Source: a virus. Taken from it: a stretch of 53,248 bases of DNA. The translations under genes were made by a program, and so were the position numbers. Positions 12,123 to 20,410 of this stretch are shown in pieces. Each line of letters begins with the position of its first letter. Within the stretch, counting starts at the first letter, position 1. The notes below the pieces were generated by a model. It made no database searches. It worked only from the letters and a program-made list of their open reading frames with translations, and was not told the origin of the DNA. The stretch covers positions 1-53,248 of the IMG/VR virus record IMGVR_UViG_3300049489_000151; one strand, 5' to 3'.

Positions 12123-12141
12123 ACATTGGAGACACACAATG
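12123..12141 (+). repeat. Repeated translation-initiation leader ACATTGGAGACACACAATG
   Basis: The same 19 bases, ending in the start codon, occur before the gene at 12139 and again at 13170-13188. A variant (CATCGGAGACAGACATG) precedes the SNF2 gene at 14082. GGAG is the ribosome site. The long identity suggests recent duplication or a shared regulatory target. Confidence 0.7.
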
Positions 12142-12357
12142 AGCATTGACCTGGTAATCAAGGCCGAGACCGAGGGACTCGACACCGAGGAAGAGGTGAT
12201 CGAGCTGGCCATATTCGTACTCGATACCAAGCTGTATCGCTCCCAGGGGTCATGGGGGCGATTCCTTGCCAACCTGCAAGAGACGGACTTGTGGGCAGCA
12301 GTTGAGGCCCACTACGGCGTGACGACTCCTGCCATGGACGACAACCCGATCAGCTGA
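12139..12357 (+). CDS. Hypothetical acidic protein, first gene of the rightward operon
   Basis: The 72-residue acidic product (LDTEEEVIELAIFVLDTK near the start) looks like a compact helical domain. GGAG lies nine bases before the ATG within a leader repeated upstream of two later genes. A hairpin with a conserved AA bulge follows the stop codon. No family recognised. Confidence 0.78.
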   Translation: MSIDLVIKAETEGLDTEEEVIELAIFVLDTKLYRSQGSWGRFLANLQETDLWAAVEAHYGVTTPAMDDNPIS

Positions 12358-12362
12358 ACATG

Positions 12363-12384
12363 CCGAAACCCCTTCGGGGGTCGG
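12363..12384 (+). terminator. Conserved bulged hairpin, copy 1
   Basis: CCGA-AA-CCCC-TTCG-GGGG-TCGG folds perfectly with a two-base AA bulge and a UUCG tetraloop. Two relatives follow the next operon genes at 13104 and 13994. There is no T-run, so attenuation or RNA stability is as likely as termination. Confidence 0.65.
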
Positions 12385-12448
12385 TGGGGGGTGCTTCCCC
12401 CACCCTGACGATGGCAGGCACCACGACACAAGCAAGGGAGACATCACC

Positions 12449-12757
12449 ATGCGTTCCACCACCTACTCACAGCGACTCGACAAGAACGACAAGCGTCCTG
12501 ACCTCACAGTGCAGACCTCACAGGGTCTCGACAACGACATGGTCATCGTCACGGTTGGTCCCATTGGGGGCCCGTTCCAGACGGTGTACCTCTCGCCCGC
12601 CCAGGCACGTGCCCAGGGTGCGGCCATGATCGAAATGGCCGACGAGGTGGAGCCTCGCCAGCAAACGTGCCCCACTTGCGGCCACGTCGCAGATCACAAC
12701 GGGTGGTTCTGCGGTAACGGTTCCTTCCACACTCTCGACAAGGAAGTGCAGTCATGA
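12449..12757 (+). CDS. Small protein with C-terminal zinc knuckle
   Basis: The 102-residue product has a beta-rich first half (MVIVTVGPIGGPFQTVYL) and ends with CPTCGHVADHNGWFCGNG, a CxxC...C pattern that probably binds zinc. GGGAG precedes the ATG. The stop overlaps the next start (ATGA). Similar CxxCGH segments occur in the protein at 13186, suggesting related substrates. Function unknown. Confidence 0.8.
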   Translation: MRSTTYSQRLDKNDKRPDLTVQTSQGLDNDMVIVTVGPIGGPFQTVYLSPAQARAQGAAMIEMADEVEPRQQTCPTCGHVADHNGWFCGNGSFHTLDKEVQS

Positions 12758-13101
12758 GCGACCGAGGAGACTTCGAACAGCGGTCACGTGTCCTGAGCGC
12801 CACGTACGACTTCGTGGACTGGATCAACAGTCTGGGCCACCTTTCACGCCTGTCAGGGGGGGCCACTATCCCGAACGGCTACCACTACAGCGTGGACACT
12901 CCTGGCAAGAGGTTCGTCCGCATCGTGATGCACACGCCTTCCCGCAGCGTCCACGCCTTCGTGGACCTCACCACGGGTGACCTCCTCAAGGCTGCAGGCT
13001 GGAAGGAACCGGCCAAGGGTGCCCGTGGTAACCTCCTGACCGGTCAGGACGAGGTGCGCCAGCGCTTCGACTGGAGTGGTCACTACTTATACAAGCGATG
13101 A
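12754..13101 (+). CDS. Hypothetical protein, 115 residues
   Basis: Alpha/beta protein with strands around residues 38-75 (RFVRIVMHTPSRSVHAFVDL), then a conserved-looking basic stretch GWKEPAKGARGNLLTG. The latter resembles a segment found in other actinophage proteins of unknown role; I cite that from memory only. Coupled to the upstream gene by ATGA and followed by the second bulged hairpin. Confidence 0.75.
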   Translation: MSDRGDFEQRSRVLSATYDFVDWINSLGHLSRLSGGATIPNGYHYSVDTPGKRFVRIVMHTPSRSVHAFVDLTTGDLLKAAGWKEPAKGARGNLLTGQDEVRQRFDWSGHYLYKR

Positions 13102-13103
13102 GC

Positions 13104-13125
13104 CGAAACGCCCGCAAGGGCGTCC
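13104..13125 (+). terminator. Conserved bulged hairpin, copy 2
   Basis: CCGA-AA-CGCCC-GCAA-GGGCG-TC uses the same AA bulge with a GCAA tetraloop; the outermost pair is lost. It begins three bases after the stop at 13101. Confidence 0.6.
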
Positions 13126-13185
13126 ACCAGGAATGATCTCCTGGTGCTGACGAGGCAGATCCCGACATCACATTGGAGACACACA

Positions 13186-13827
13186 ATGGCCAGCGAGAAG
13201 CAGATTGGCTTCATCACGAAGCTCATCAATCAGAAATACGTACCGGAGCAGGCAGGCCCCATGCTGGAGGCAATGCCCTGGGATCAACTCGACAATCGAC
13301 AGGCGTCGGCAGTCATTGAGAAGCTGATGAAACAGGCTGACCTCCCAGACCCGGCAGTGCCCGACGTGGTCTCTGCTGAGGCTCGCCACGGCGTCAATAG
13401 CTCGCAGGGAGCATGCGCCACGTGTGGCCACGTAGTAGCTGCTAACGCAGGATACTACTACGGGCCATTCCCCACGGGGAGCCGGTGGCAGACTCACCAC
13501 CGAGTCGGTGAGTGCAGCACCGAGCCCGCCCCCACGCCGGTCACGGTGGAAGAGGGTTGGTACGTGGTGGGAGATACGATCTTTCAGGTGTACACAACCC
13601 GCAACGGTCGGCTCGCTGGTAAGCGAGCCGATGAGCACACGGGCAAGATGGTCTACGCACCTGGGGCTGTCACCACCGCATCCACGGGCACCAAGCTCAC
13701 CGTGGCGGAAGCAGCAGCGTTCGGCCACCGCACCGGTCGTTGCCTCATCTGCTCACGTGAGCTGACCGACCCCGTGAGCATTGAGCAAGGCATCGGCCCC
13801 GTGTGTATCACGAAGATCGGAGCCTGA
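13186..13827 (+). CDS. DUF6011-like zinc protein
   Basis: The 213-residue protein starts MASEKQIGFITKLINQK. It has a CATCGH...CS zinc segment near residue 70 and ends with CLICSRELTDPVSIEQGIGP, then VCITK, the CxxC-R-L...G-I-G-P-VC pattern I associate with the DUF6011 zinc domain of phage and helicase-associated proteins. The N-terminal KQIGFI part often accompanies it. The start is the ATG at the end of the repeated leader, not the earlier in-frame codon at 13144. Probably a nucleic-acid-binding accessory protein. Confidence 0.8.
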   Translation: MASEKQIGFITKLINQKYVPEQAGPMLEAMPWDQLDNRQASAVIEKLMKQADLPDPAVPDVVSAEARHGVNSSQGACATCGHVVAANAGYYYGPFPTGSRWQTHHRVGECSTEPAPTPVTVEEGWYVVGDTIFQVYTTRNGRLAGKRADEHTGKMVYAPGAVTTASTGTKLTVAEAAAFGHRTGRCLICSRELTDPVSIEQGIGPVCITKIGA

Positions 13828-13829
13828 CC

Positions 13830-13991
13830 ATGATGGAGCACTTCACAGCTATCAAGAGCGCCATCATCCTGGGGCTGGATGTGGAGGCCGACGACCCCGC
13901 CATGAGAGACTTCCTCCCTCCCCTGACGCCCGATCAGATCGACTGGCTGGCTTCATGGTTGGTTTCGGAAGGTATCGGTAAGCGAAAGTGA
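13830..13991 (+). CDS. Hypothetical protein, 53 residues
   Basis: Small helical protein starting with a double ATG, with GGAG eight bases upstream. It contains FLPPLTPDQIDWLASWLVSE, which could be a short helix-turn-helix or a protein-protein interface. Followed by the third bulged hairpin. No family recognised. Confidence 0.7.
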   Translation: MMEHFTAIKSAIILGLDVEADDPAMRDFLPPLTPDQIDWLASWLVSEGIGKRK

Positions 13992-13993
13992 GT

Positions 13994-14017
13994 CGAAACG
14001 GGGCTTGTGCCCCGTCG
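13994..14017 (+). terminator. Conserved bulged hairpin, copy 3
   Basis: CGA-AA-CGGGGC-TTGT-GCCCCG-TCG is perfectly paired around the same AA bulge. It lies just after the stop at 13991 and about 65 bases before the SNF2 gene. Confidence 0.65.
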
Positions 14018-14081
14018 TTGTAGTGTGAGAGACTACGGCCTGACGAGACATCTCATCCACCCTTCACCATCGGAGACAGAC

Positions 14082-15617
14082 ATGGCGAATCCACTTGACG
14101 ACCTTCTGGGGGGCATCGTTGCGCCCTCAATAATCCACCCGCAGGACCAGCTCCTGCCGGTCACACGGGTGCCCCTGGCCCTACCTCTCTACGACTTCCA
14201 AGAGGAGGCCGTTGACCACGCTCTTCGTGGCTCCAGCATGTGTAAAGGCACTCCCGGCACGGCCGTGAGTGTGACATCGTTCGGCCCCGGCCATTCGTAC
14301 GTGGCACTCGACATGGGCCTGGGTAAGACTCCGGTGGGCATTACGCTCGCAGCGTCGGCCGCAGCTGTTCGTGACACTCCGGTGCTGGTGGTCGTTCCCC
14401 CTTCGCTCCGCTTCAATTGGCGACGAGAGTTCGCCAAGTTCGCCCCTACACTCTCAGTAGAGACCCTGGAGGGGGCCACGTGCCCCAACCTTGAGACGTG
14501 GGTAGCTCCTGAGGTGGACGTACTTCTCATGGGAGACTCGCAGCTCGCAGGATGGCACGAGGCCCTGACCGGCAAGGTGCGGGACTTCATCGTGGACGAA
14601 GCTCACAGGCTCAAGAACAAGAGTGGGCGCACCAAGGCCATGCTGGCGATCAGTGAGGCGTGCGACGGGCTCCGAGTGCTCATGAGTGGCACACCGATCC
14701 CCAACGGTCGCCATACCGAGCTTGACATGCAGCTCAACATCCTGGGCCCCGCTGCATGGCGGGACATCGGGGGCAAGGGCAAGTTCTACACTCATTACGC
14801 ACCGATCGTGGACTCTCGCTACGGGTCACGGTCATCACAGAATGGTGACGAGCTTCACCGTGACCTCACCCGCACGTTCTTCTTCCGCCGTCGTCGTGAC
14901 GAGGTGCTGGAGATGCCCGCCAAGGGGCGCACGGCGATCAGCATCGAAGCTGAGGGCAAGCCGAAGCGTGACTACGTGCGAGCAGAGGATGACCTCATCC
15001 AGTGGCTCGCTGAGGAGGGCCTGAACTTCAAGGGGGCGCAGCGTGCTGAGGCTCTCGTGCGGCTCACCACCCTCCGCAAGCTGGCCGGTGCCAGCAAGGT
15101 CAAGGGCATCGTGGAGCACGTCAAGGAGATCCTGGACAACGCTCCTGGAGGTGTGTTCGTGGTCGCTGAGCACAAGGACACAATCGACCAGATCATGGCA
15201 GGGCTGGCCAAGTACAACCCTGTAGCCGTGCGAGGTGGCATGACCGACAAGCAGAAGCAGATGAACGTCGATGACTTCTGCGACGGTACGTCACGAGTGA
15301 TGGTCGGCCAGATCGTGGCCGCTGGCGTGGGGCTCACGCTCCACGGTGGTGGGCTCAATCACCGAGTGGTCATCGCTCAGCTCCCCTGGACTCCTGCTGA
15401 CCTTCGGCAAGCCGAGGATCGTCTCCACCGCATCGGGCAGACGCACGACGTCGAAGTGGAGGTGTGCATGGCGAGCATCGATGGTCGGTGGACGATCGAT
15501 GAGCGACTGTGGGGGCAGCTCGAATCCAAGGCGTTCGCTGCCGGTGAAATCACCGATGGTGAGGGCGAGGTACTGCTGGAGGAGATTGTCGGGGGCGTTC
15601 TCGACAGCTACCGATGA
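14082..15617 (+). CDS. SNF2-family DEAH helicase/translocase
   Basis: The 511-residue ATPase moves along or remodels DNA-protein complexes. I see Walker A MGLGKT near residue 80, Walker B DEAH with HRLKN, motif III SGTPIPNG, and motif VI QAEDRLHRIGQ. It has no obvious accessory domain, so it resembles the minimal SNF2 enzymes of phages and of SMARCAL1-like annealing helicases. A second, diverged SNF2 protein lies in the replication block (45958). The ATG at 14082 follows CGGAGACAGAC. A 15-bp hairpin closes the unit. Confidence 0.93.
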   Translation: MANPLDDLLGGIVAPSIIHPQDQLLPVTRVPLALPLYDFQEEAVDHALRGSSMCKGTPGTAVSVTSFGPGHSYVALDMGLGKTPVGITLAASAAAVRDTPVLVVVPPSLRFNWRREFAKFAPTLSVETLEGATCPNLETWVAPEVDVLLMGDSQLAGWHEALTGKVRDFIVDEAHRLKNKSGRTKAMLAISEACDGLRVLMSGTPIPNGRHTELDMQLNILGPAAWRDIGGKGKFYTHYAPIVDSRYGSRSSQNGDELHRDLTRTFFFRRRRDEVLEMPAKGRTAISIEAEGKPKRDYVRAEDDLIQWLAEEGLNFKGAQRAEALVRLTTLRKLAGASKVKGIVEHVKEILDNAPGGVFVVAEHKDTIDQIMAGLAKYNPVAVRGGMTDKQKQMNVDDFCDGTSRVMVGQIVAAGVGLTLHGGGLNHRVVIAQLPWTPADLRQAEDRLHRIGQTHDVEVEVCMASIDGRWTIDERLWGQLESKAFAAGEITDGEGEVLLEEIVGGVLDSYR

Positions 15618-15622
15618 GTAAC

Positions 15623-15658
15623 ACAGGAGGGTGTCACGACTCTGTGACACCCTCCTGT
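15623..15658 (+). terminator. Perfect 15-bp hairpin after the SNF2 gene
   Basis: ACAGGAGGGTGTCAC and its exact complement flank a six-base loop. The stem is stable but is followed by TTAGGG and no T-run; it may be an RNase III site or a Rho-independent element of a weak type. Confidence 0.7.
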
Positions 15659-15696
15659 TAGGGTGCTAACCAACCGAACGAGACAAGGAGTCAGAC

Positions 15697-16071
15697 ATGA
15701 AGATCACACAGTACGAGGGGGGAATCCCCTACCAGACAGAAGTACCGGACCCCAACCCTGCCACGCTGGCATCGTTCGAACGGTTCCTGGATACTATTCC
15801 CTGCTCATGCAGAGGAGAGGCCCACGATGAGTGCAGGCGTTGCGCAGAGTGCGATGAGCAAGGTGCCATGAACGACGTGGTGGACGACCCGGACGGGGGA
15901 GTCATGTGGCTCTGTGATGACTGCTACGAGGCAGCAGTCATAGCTGAGGAGGACGAATACAACCGCCAACGTGCTGAGTACGAAGCACTCGACATCGATG
16001 CCATCCGTGAGGACCACGAAGCCATGAAGTTCGACGCCTGGTGGCAAGAGCAGAAGGAGAACCGATCATGA
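15697..16071 (+). CDS. Zinc-finger protein with internal VPDP motif
   Basis: The 124-residue product has several cysteines: CSCRGEAHDECRRCAEC and later CDDC, enough for two zinc sites of a RING- or DksA-like arrangement. The C-terminal third is highly acidic and helical. EVPDPNPA near residue 16 repeats the VPDP motif found at the N-termini of other small genes. AAGGAG precedes the ATG. DksA-type zinc proteins act on RNA polymerase; that is only a suggestion. Confidence 0.8.
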   Translation: MKITQYEGGIPYQTEVPDPNPATLASFERFLDTIPCSCRGEAHDECRRCAECDEQGAMNDVVDDPDGGVMWLCDDCYEAAVIAEEDEYNRQRAEYEALDIDAIREDHEAMKFDAWWQEQKENRS

Positions 16072-16280
16072 GCGGCAGCACCGACAACGAGTGGTGGTGG
16101 ATGATACCAATCATGCTCGTCATCGTAATCGTAACCCTCATTCTGGGGGCTACGGGTGTCATCGGCCCTATGTACGAGGAGTGCGAAGAGTACGGCACCG
16201 TGCTGGTCACGGTGGACGGAGATCAACGGTGCGTCCCCTGGGAACAAGCACCTGACCTGCAAGACTTCCCCCAACCCTGA
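16068..16280 (+). CDS. Single-pass membrane protein
   Basis: The 70-residue protein has a membrane helix at about residues 10-33 (MIPIMLVIVIVTLILGATGV) and a soluble tail with two cysteines (EECEEYG and QRCVPW) that could form a disulfide outside the membrane. ATGA overlap with the zinc-finger gene fixes the start. It precedes rIIA, and the rII proteins of T4 are also membrane-linked. Confidence 0.8.
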   Translation: MSGSTDNEWWWMIPIMLVIVIVTLILGATGVIGPMYEECEEYGTVLVTVDGDQRCVPWEQAPDLQDFPQP

Positions 16281-16324
16281 CCAATCCATTGACAACCATT
16301 CGACACAAGGAGTAGAAAGACATC

Positions 16325-18352
16325 ATGAAGACACGTACCCAGACCCGCAACGTAACTACCCACGGCTTGGGCGACATCACGTCGTTCAGCATCGCCACGA
16401 ACGGCAAGGCCTTCCGGTCGCTGATCGACTCGGTGTACACCGACAAGGTCACCACTCCCATTCGTGAGCTGATGACCAACGCCTTCGACTCGCACTCTGC
16501 TGCTGGTAAGGGGGACGAGCCATTCACAGTGTTTGTCCCCACCGGTCGTGACCTGCGGTTCGCAGTGAGAGACTACGGCACTGGCATGGACCACGATACG
16601 GTGACCAACCTCTACACCACGCTCTTCGCTTCCTCCAAGGAGGATACGAACGACGAGGTGGGCCAGCTTGGTCTTGGTTCCAAGAGCCCGTTCGCTTACA
16701 CCGACACGTTCACCGTGACGGCGTTCGATGGTGCTAGCAAGAGGGTCTACACGGCCTTCATGGCATCGGACCTGCCCCAGCTTGCACTGCTCCATGAGGG
16801 AGAGAGCACCGAGCCTCAGGGCATCCTGGTGGAGTTCCCGGTCAAGTACCAGGACGTGGGAGACTTTCAGAAGAAGGTGGGCTTCGTGGCACTCGGGTTC
16901 GATGTCAAGCCTGTCATCTCTGGAGGGTCTATCGACATCGCCCGACCGCTGTCCAGTGGGGACGGCTGGAAGCTGTACAAGGCTGGCTATCACGGTAGCT
17001 CTCCATTCCGGGGGCAGGAGGTGTACGTGCGCCAGGGGTGCGTCATCTACCCGGTCCCCAGTCGTGCAGCGATCGACTTCCCCATCGACTACGACACTGC
17101 GGTCGTCATCGACGTGCCGATTGGCACGGCTGAGGTGACCCTCTCTCGTGAGGCACTCCAGTGGGACGACGTGACCCGTGAGGGTGTCGTCTCGTACGCA
17201 GACAAGGCGTGGAAGGACGCATGCAAGTCCCACCAGGAAGCGTACGACGCTCTCCCACGTCTCGTGGACAAGCTGCGGTACCGCAACAAGAACATCCCTC
17301 GCAATTGGTGGGGGCACATGAAGATCTCCCAGCAGAGCGGCATCAGCCTGCTCGGTGACATCGGCGGTGAGGATCTCAAGAAGGCTGTCGCCGCAGCGGT
17401 CCCCGGCACCATGGCTCTACTGGCCACTCCCACCACCAGCTACGGTGTCAAGACATCGGTGTGCTACTACCAGGACGTGAACGAGCTGGGCAGTGTGAGC
17501 GTGGTGCTCATGGACGACTCGACACCTCGCCGGGTATCACGTGTTCGTCAGTGGGGGCGTTCTGGGGGCGCTGGTAGCTCTCGATACACCAGCAGCAAGT
17601 ACCTGTACCTCCCTGTCGAAGGACAGGCCAAGGCCAAGGCACGTATCCAAGAGGTGTGGGGGCTCAAGGATGAGCAATTCATCCCCGTGTCTGATCTCCC
17701 AGACATCGACCGTGAGGTGGCCGCCAAGATCAACCCAACCGCCAAGACCGTACTGCAGGAGCTGCAAGACAAGCTGGACGACGGTGCGATCTGGGTGGGT
17801 ACACACTCACGGCGTCATGAGTACCTGACGCTGACCAACGCTCTGAGCGACCCTACGAGTCGTAGGGGATGGGAGACCTACATCACCAAGTTGGAAGATG
17901 CGTTCCCCTATCTCTACTCCAGGGTGACGGGGGGAGAGGAGGTGCTGTACCTCAGCCGTGCCCAGCGGGAGACTCTCACGGTCAATGCGGACCGTGAGCT
18001 GTCGAACGTCATGAGTGGGTACATCAAGACTCACGTCCAGGAATACATCGATATCTACACTGCCAACGAGGTCAGGTCCTCAGTGTCCTCTATCATCCGC
18101 TACGAAGCTCGTAGCGCAGTGCTCCAGGCTCTCAATCTCACAGTAACGGGAAGTGTGGGTAACCTGGGGCACGAGCTGGTACGTGGGGCAAACCTGCTCG
18201 GTATCGACACATCGGTAGACCAGGACAAGGTGCAGGGGGCAATCGACCTGGTGCGCAAGACCTTCCCGCTCCTCTTCCCGCTTGACGGGCCAGAGATGCT
18301 GGAGTACATTCAGAAGCAAGCAGCAACACTCAACCAAGGAGATCAGTCATGA
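16325..18352 (+). CDS. rIIA: rIIA-like GHKL ATPase
   Basis: The 675-residue protein has the ATP-binding Bergerat fold: N-box PIRELMTNAFDSH (E48, N52), G1 box VRDYGTGMD and G2 box GQLGLGSKSPFAY. This is the signature of T4-like rIIA proteins, which together with rIIB protect infection against exclusion systems such as RexAB. The next gene is rIIB-like and overlaps by ATGA, confirming the pair. A TTGACA at 16288 with TAGAAA 18 bases later may add a local promoter; AAGGAG is 14 bases from the ATG. Confidence 0.9.
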   Translation: MKTRTQTRNVTTHGLGDITSFSIATNGKAFRSLIDSVYTDKVTTPIRELMTNAFDSHSAAGKGDEPFTVFVPTGRDLRFAVRDYGTGMDHDTVTNLYTTLFASSKEDTNDEVGQLGLGSKSPFAYTDTFTVTAFDGASKRVYTAFMASDLPQLALLHEGESTEPQGILVEFPVKYQDVGDFQKKVGFVALGFDVKPVISGGSIDIARPLSSGDGWKLYKAGYHGSSPFRGQEVYVRQGCVIYPVPSRAAIDFPIDYDTAVVIDVPIGTAEVTLSREALQWDDVTREGVVSYADKAWKDACKSHQEAYDALPRLVDKLRYRNKNIPRNWWGHMKISQQSGISLLGDIGGEDLKKAVAAAVPGTMALLATPTTSYGVKTSVCYYQDVNELGSVSVVLMDDSTPRRVSRVRQWGRSGGAGSSRYTSSKYLYLPVEGQAKAKARIQEVWGLKDEQFIPVSDLPDIDREVAAKINPTAKTVLQELQDKLDDGAIWVGTHSRRHEYLTLTNALSDPTSRRGWETYITKLEDAFPYLYSRVTGGEEVLYLSRAQRETLTVNADRELSNVMSGYIKTHVQEYIDIYTANEVRSSVSSIIRYEARSAVLQALNLTVTGSVGNLGHELVRGANLLGIDTSVDQDKVQGAIDLVRKTFPLLFPLDGPEMLEYIQKQAATLNQGDQS

Positions 18353-19299
18353 GCAGCTACCCGTACATCATCAGTGAGAATAGTCTCACTGTCTTCCTCC
18401 AGGGCGAGGCGTTCACCGTGGACGCCACCGCCCCCAACTACCAGGCCATCGAATCGGCCTTGGCAGACGGGGTCATGGATGAAGACTATCTGCGGAGCCT
18501 CTTCGGCGGCTACGACACCAGTGCAGCGATGCTCTTCGATGACTCCGCCAACAACGGACTGGTCAAGGTCACTCGCAACGGTGTGACCTACGCCGGTCAT
18601 GTGGTCAACAGTGTGCTGGCTGACCGCATGGTGGACATCGCTGATAAAGGGCTCCCTTTGGAGCCGTGGGTCAACTTCCTCAACAAGGTCATGGCCAACC
18701 CTGAGCCATTCGCTCAGGAGGAGCTGTACCTGTGGCTGGCCAAGAGTGACCTGCCCATCACCGATGACGGTGACTTCCTGGCGTACAAGAAGGTCAACGA
18801 CGACTTCACCGACATCTACTCGGGGACGATCGACAACAGCCCCGGCCAGACTGTGGTCATGCCGGGTGGCCGGTCGGAGGTTGACAACGACCGTGACAAT
18901 CTCTGCTCCATCGGTCTTCATTTCTGCTCCAAGAGCTATCTGCCACAGTTCGGCAGGCAGGACGGTGACCGGGTGGTGCTGGTCAAGGTCAACCCGACCG
19001 ACGTGGTGTCGATCCCAGCCGACTACCAGAACGCCAAGGGGCGCACGTGGAAGTACGAGGTGGTCCAGGAGATCACCGGCCTCGACCCGCACGAGATCAA
19101 CCTGCCCCCGGTGGTCCACGTCGAAGACAGCGACATCTACACCGACTTCGTCTGGTCCCCAGAGGATGACGACTGGGACGACGACTTCGATGACGACTGG
19201 GACGCCCTCATCGATGAGGACGACAACCCGTGGTCGGCACCGGCTCCCCAGCAGGTCAAGGGTTTCTGGAAGACCATCTGGCAGAAAGTGACCGCATGA
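18349..19299 (+). CDS. rIIB: rIIB-like protein
   Basis: The 316-residue product matches the conserved rIIB core: GDFLAYKKV, then YSGTIDNSPGQTVVMPGG, and CSIGLHFCSKSYLPQFG. It ends in an acidic region with repeated DDDWDDDF-like runs before a short hydrophobic tail. T4 rIIB acts with rIIA at the membrane during exclusion escape and lysis timing. The start overlaps rIIA (ATGA). The acidic C-terminus may mimic DNA or bind metal; that is inference. Confidence 0.9.
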   Translation: MSSYPYIISENSLTVFLQGEAFTVDATAPNYQAIESALADGVMDEDYLRSLFGGYDTSAAMLFDDSANNGLVKVTRNGVTYAGHVVNSVLADRMVDIADKGLPLEPWVNFLNKVMANPEPFAQEELYLWLAKSDLPITDDGDFLAYKKVNDDFTDIYSGTIDNSPGQTVVMPGGRSEVDNDRDNLCSIGLHFCSKSYLPQFGRQDGDRVVLVKVNPTDVVSIPADYQNAKGRTWKYEVVQEITGLDPHEINLPPVVHVEDSDIYTDFVWSPEDDDWDDDFDDDWDALIDEDDNPWSAPAPQQVKGFWKTIWQKVTA

Positions 19300-19312
19300 C
19301 AGGAGGTGACAC

Positions 19313-19423
19313 ATGCAGGAAGCAATCCGGTTCAACAGCCGTGAGGTAACCATTCGGTTCTTCACCGTTGGGGTCCACGAGATGGACCTCAAAGACATCC
19401 TTGACGCCCTCAAGAGGCGCTGA
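19313..19423 (+). CDS. Hypothetical protein, 36 residues
   Basis: A short gene with an excellent ribosome site (AGGAGGTG, seven bases from ATG). The product has alternating strands (REVTIRFFTVGVHEMDL) and a final helix (KDILDALKRR). It ends just before a strong hairpin and so closes the rII unit. Too short for family recognition. Confidence 0.7.
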   Translation: MQEAIRFNSREVTIRFFTVGVHEMDLKDILDALKRR

Positions 19424-19430
19424 GAGGGGT

Positions 19431-19462
19431 AAGAGGGAGGGGTATCAATACCCCTCCCTCTT
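19431..19462 (+). terminator. Perfect 15-bp hairpin ending in TT
   Basis: AAGAGGGAGGGGTAT and ATACCCCTCCCTCTT pair completely around CA. The right arm ends CTTT, giving a modest T-run. It separates the rII unit from the genes at 19501 onward. Confidence 0.75.
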
Positions 19463-19500
19463 TCCATGTACGCTCGCACCCAACAGAAAGGAGGCCCCCA

Positions 19501-19758
19501 ATGCCAGAGCTAACAGAAGCAGAACGAACCATGATTGCAGCGCTAGCCCAAGTGGTCATCGTAGACAGGTTGAAGCGTGCCGTGGAAGTTGGCACCACGT
19601 CGAAGGGGCGTATCATCTGCGAGTTCGTAGGTGAGCCATCCGAAGCCGAGAAGAAGTGGGAAGAGATCAGGGCTAGGTTCGCCCCTCCCCCTTCGGTTAT
19701 CAAGGGGGGGCCACACAAGGCCCCCGTCACGCACGAAGAGGCATGGAAGGAAGACTGA
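19501..19758 (+). CDS. Hypothetical protein, 85 residues
   Basis: Charged, probably helical at the start (ELTEAERTMIAALAQVVIVD) and proline-rich at the end (FAPPPSVIKGGPHKAPVT). AAAGGAGG lies before the ATG. No family recognised. Confidence 0.78.
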   Translation: MPELTEAERTMIAALAQVVIVDRLKRAVEVGTTSKGRIICEFVGEPSEAEKKWEEIRARFAPPPSVIKGGPHKAPVTHEEAWKED

Positions 19759-19760
19759 CC

Positions 19761-20222
19761 GTGAGACAGAGCTACGAGTTCCGCACTGAGATCTCAAACA
19801 TGCTGCACAGGAAGGAGAAGATCCAAGCCGTCAAGTCAGTCAAAGACTTCTATGGCATCGGCCTCATGGAGGCCAAGGACCTGGTGGACAGTATCAGCAC
19901 CAGCCAGGTGTATAACAACCTCTGCTACGACGTTGACACCACGTTCGACCTGTACGAGGCTGGCTGTGCTTTCAGCAGCAAGCCGACAAGCGACCGCAAG
20001 ACCGGGGATGTCGAGAAGCTGGCAGAAACGCTGGCTGCCATGGTGTGGGCCAAACTGGAAGACAAGATCGACCAAGCCTTTACAGAACCGTTGGCGTGGG
20101 ATATCCAACAGCTACGCAACGACCTCACTCTCATCTCCAACCAACTCTACGACACCGACGCCAGAGTGTTAGAGGTTCGCAAGGACATCGCTGTCACTCG
20201 GCAACAGATCAGGATGAAATGA
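19761..20222 (+). CDS. Protein with ribosomal L7/L12 C-terminal-like domain
   Basis: Residues about 18-47 read KEKIQAVKSVKDFYGIGLME then AKDLVDSI, close to the factor-binding C-terminal domain of ribosomal protein L7/L12 (KVAVIKAVR...GLGLKEAKDLVE). In L7/L12 this helix pair recruits elongation factors. The remainder is a long coiled coil (KLEDKIDQAF onward) ending in a basic tail. The start is a GTG at 19761 right after the previous stop. A phage copy could contact EF-Tu/EF-G or a proteolysis adaptor; that is inference. Confidence 0.75.
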   Translation: MRQSYEFRTEISNMLHRKEKIQAVKSVKDFYGIGLMEAKDLVDSISTSQVYNNLCYDVDTTFDLYEAGCAFSSKPTSDRKTGDVEKLAETLAAMVWAKLEDKIDQAFTEPLAWDIQQLRNDLTLISNQLYDTDARVLEVRKDIAVTRQQIRMK

Positions 20223-20353
20223 TGGACAACGACATCTCACTCGACACCAACGAGACCAACTGGCTCGTCAACTTCACGCTCTCCGTCATTGCGGGGGGCG
20301 TGCTACTCACAGTGACTTCGGTCACAGCCGCACTATATGTCTTGCTTTCGTAG
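20222..20353 (+). CDS. Small single-pass membrane protein
   Basis: The 43-residue product has an acidic N-terminus and one membrane helix (FTLSVIAGGVLLTVTSVTAA). TGATG overlap couples it to the L7/L12-like gene. Function unknown. Confidence 0.75.
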   Translation: MDNDISLDTNETNWLVNFTLSVIAGGVLLTVTSVTAALYVLLS

Positions 20354-20410
20354 AATCCATACCCTACTATGACCCAGTACCCGCAAACACACGCCCAAGG
20401 AGCACACAAC

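Noticed and set aside
16223-17317. A long antisense frame of 364 residues opposite rIIA
   Set aside because: It mirrors the codon pattern of rIIA and has no ribosome site; its product is rich in the Val/His/Arg typical of shadow frames.
18343-19479. A 378-residue antisense frame opposite rIIB
   Set aside because: Same reason: a shadow of a well-supported rIIB gene, with a composition that follows reversed acidic codons.
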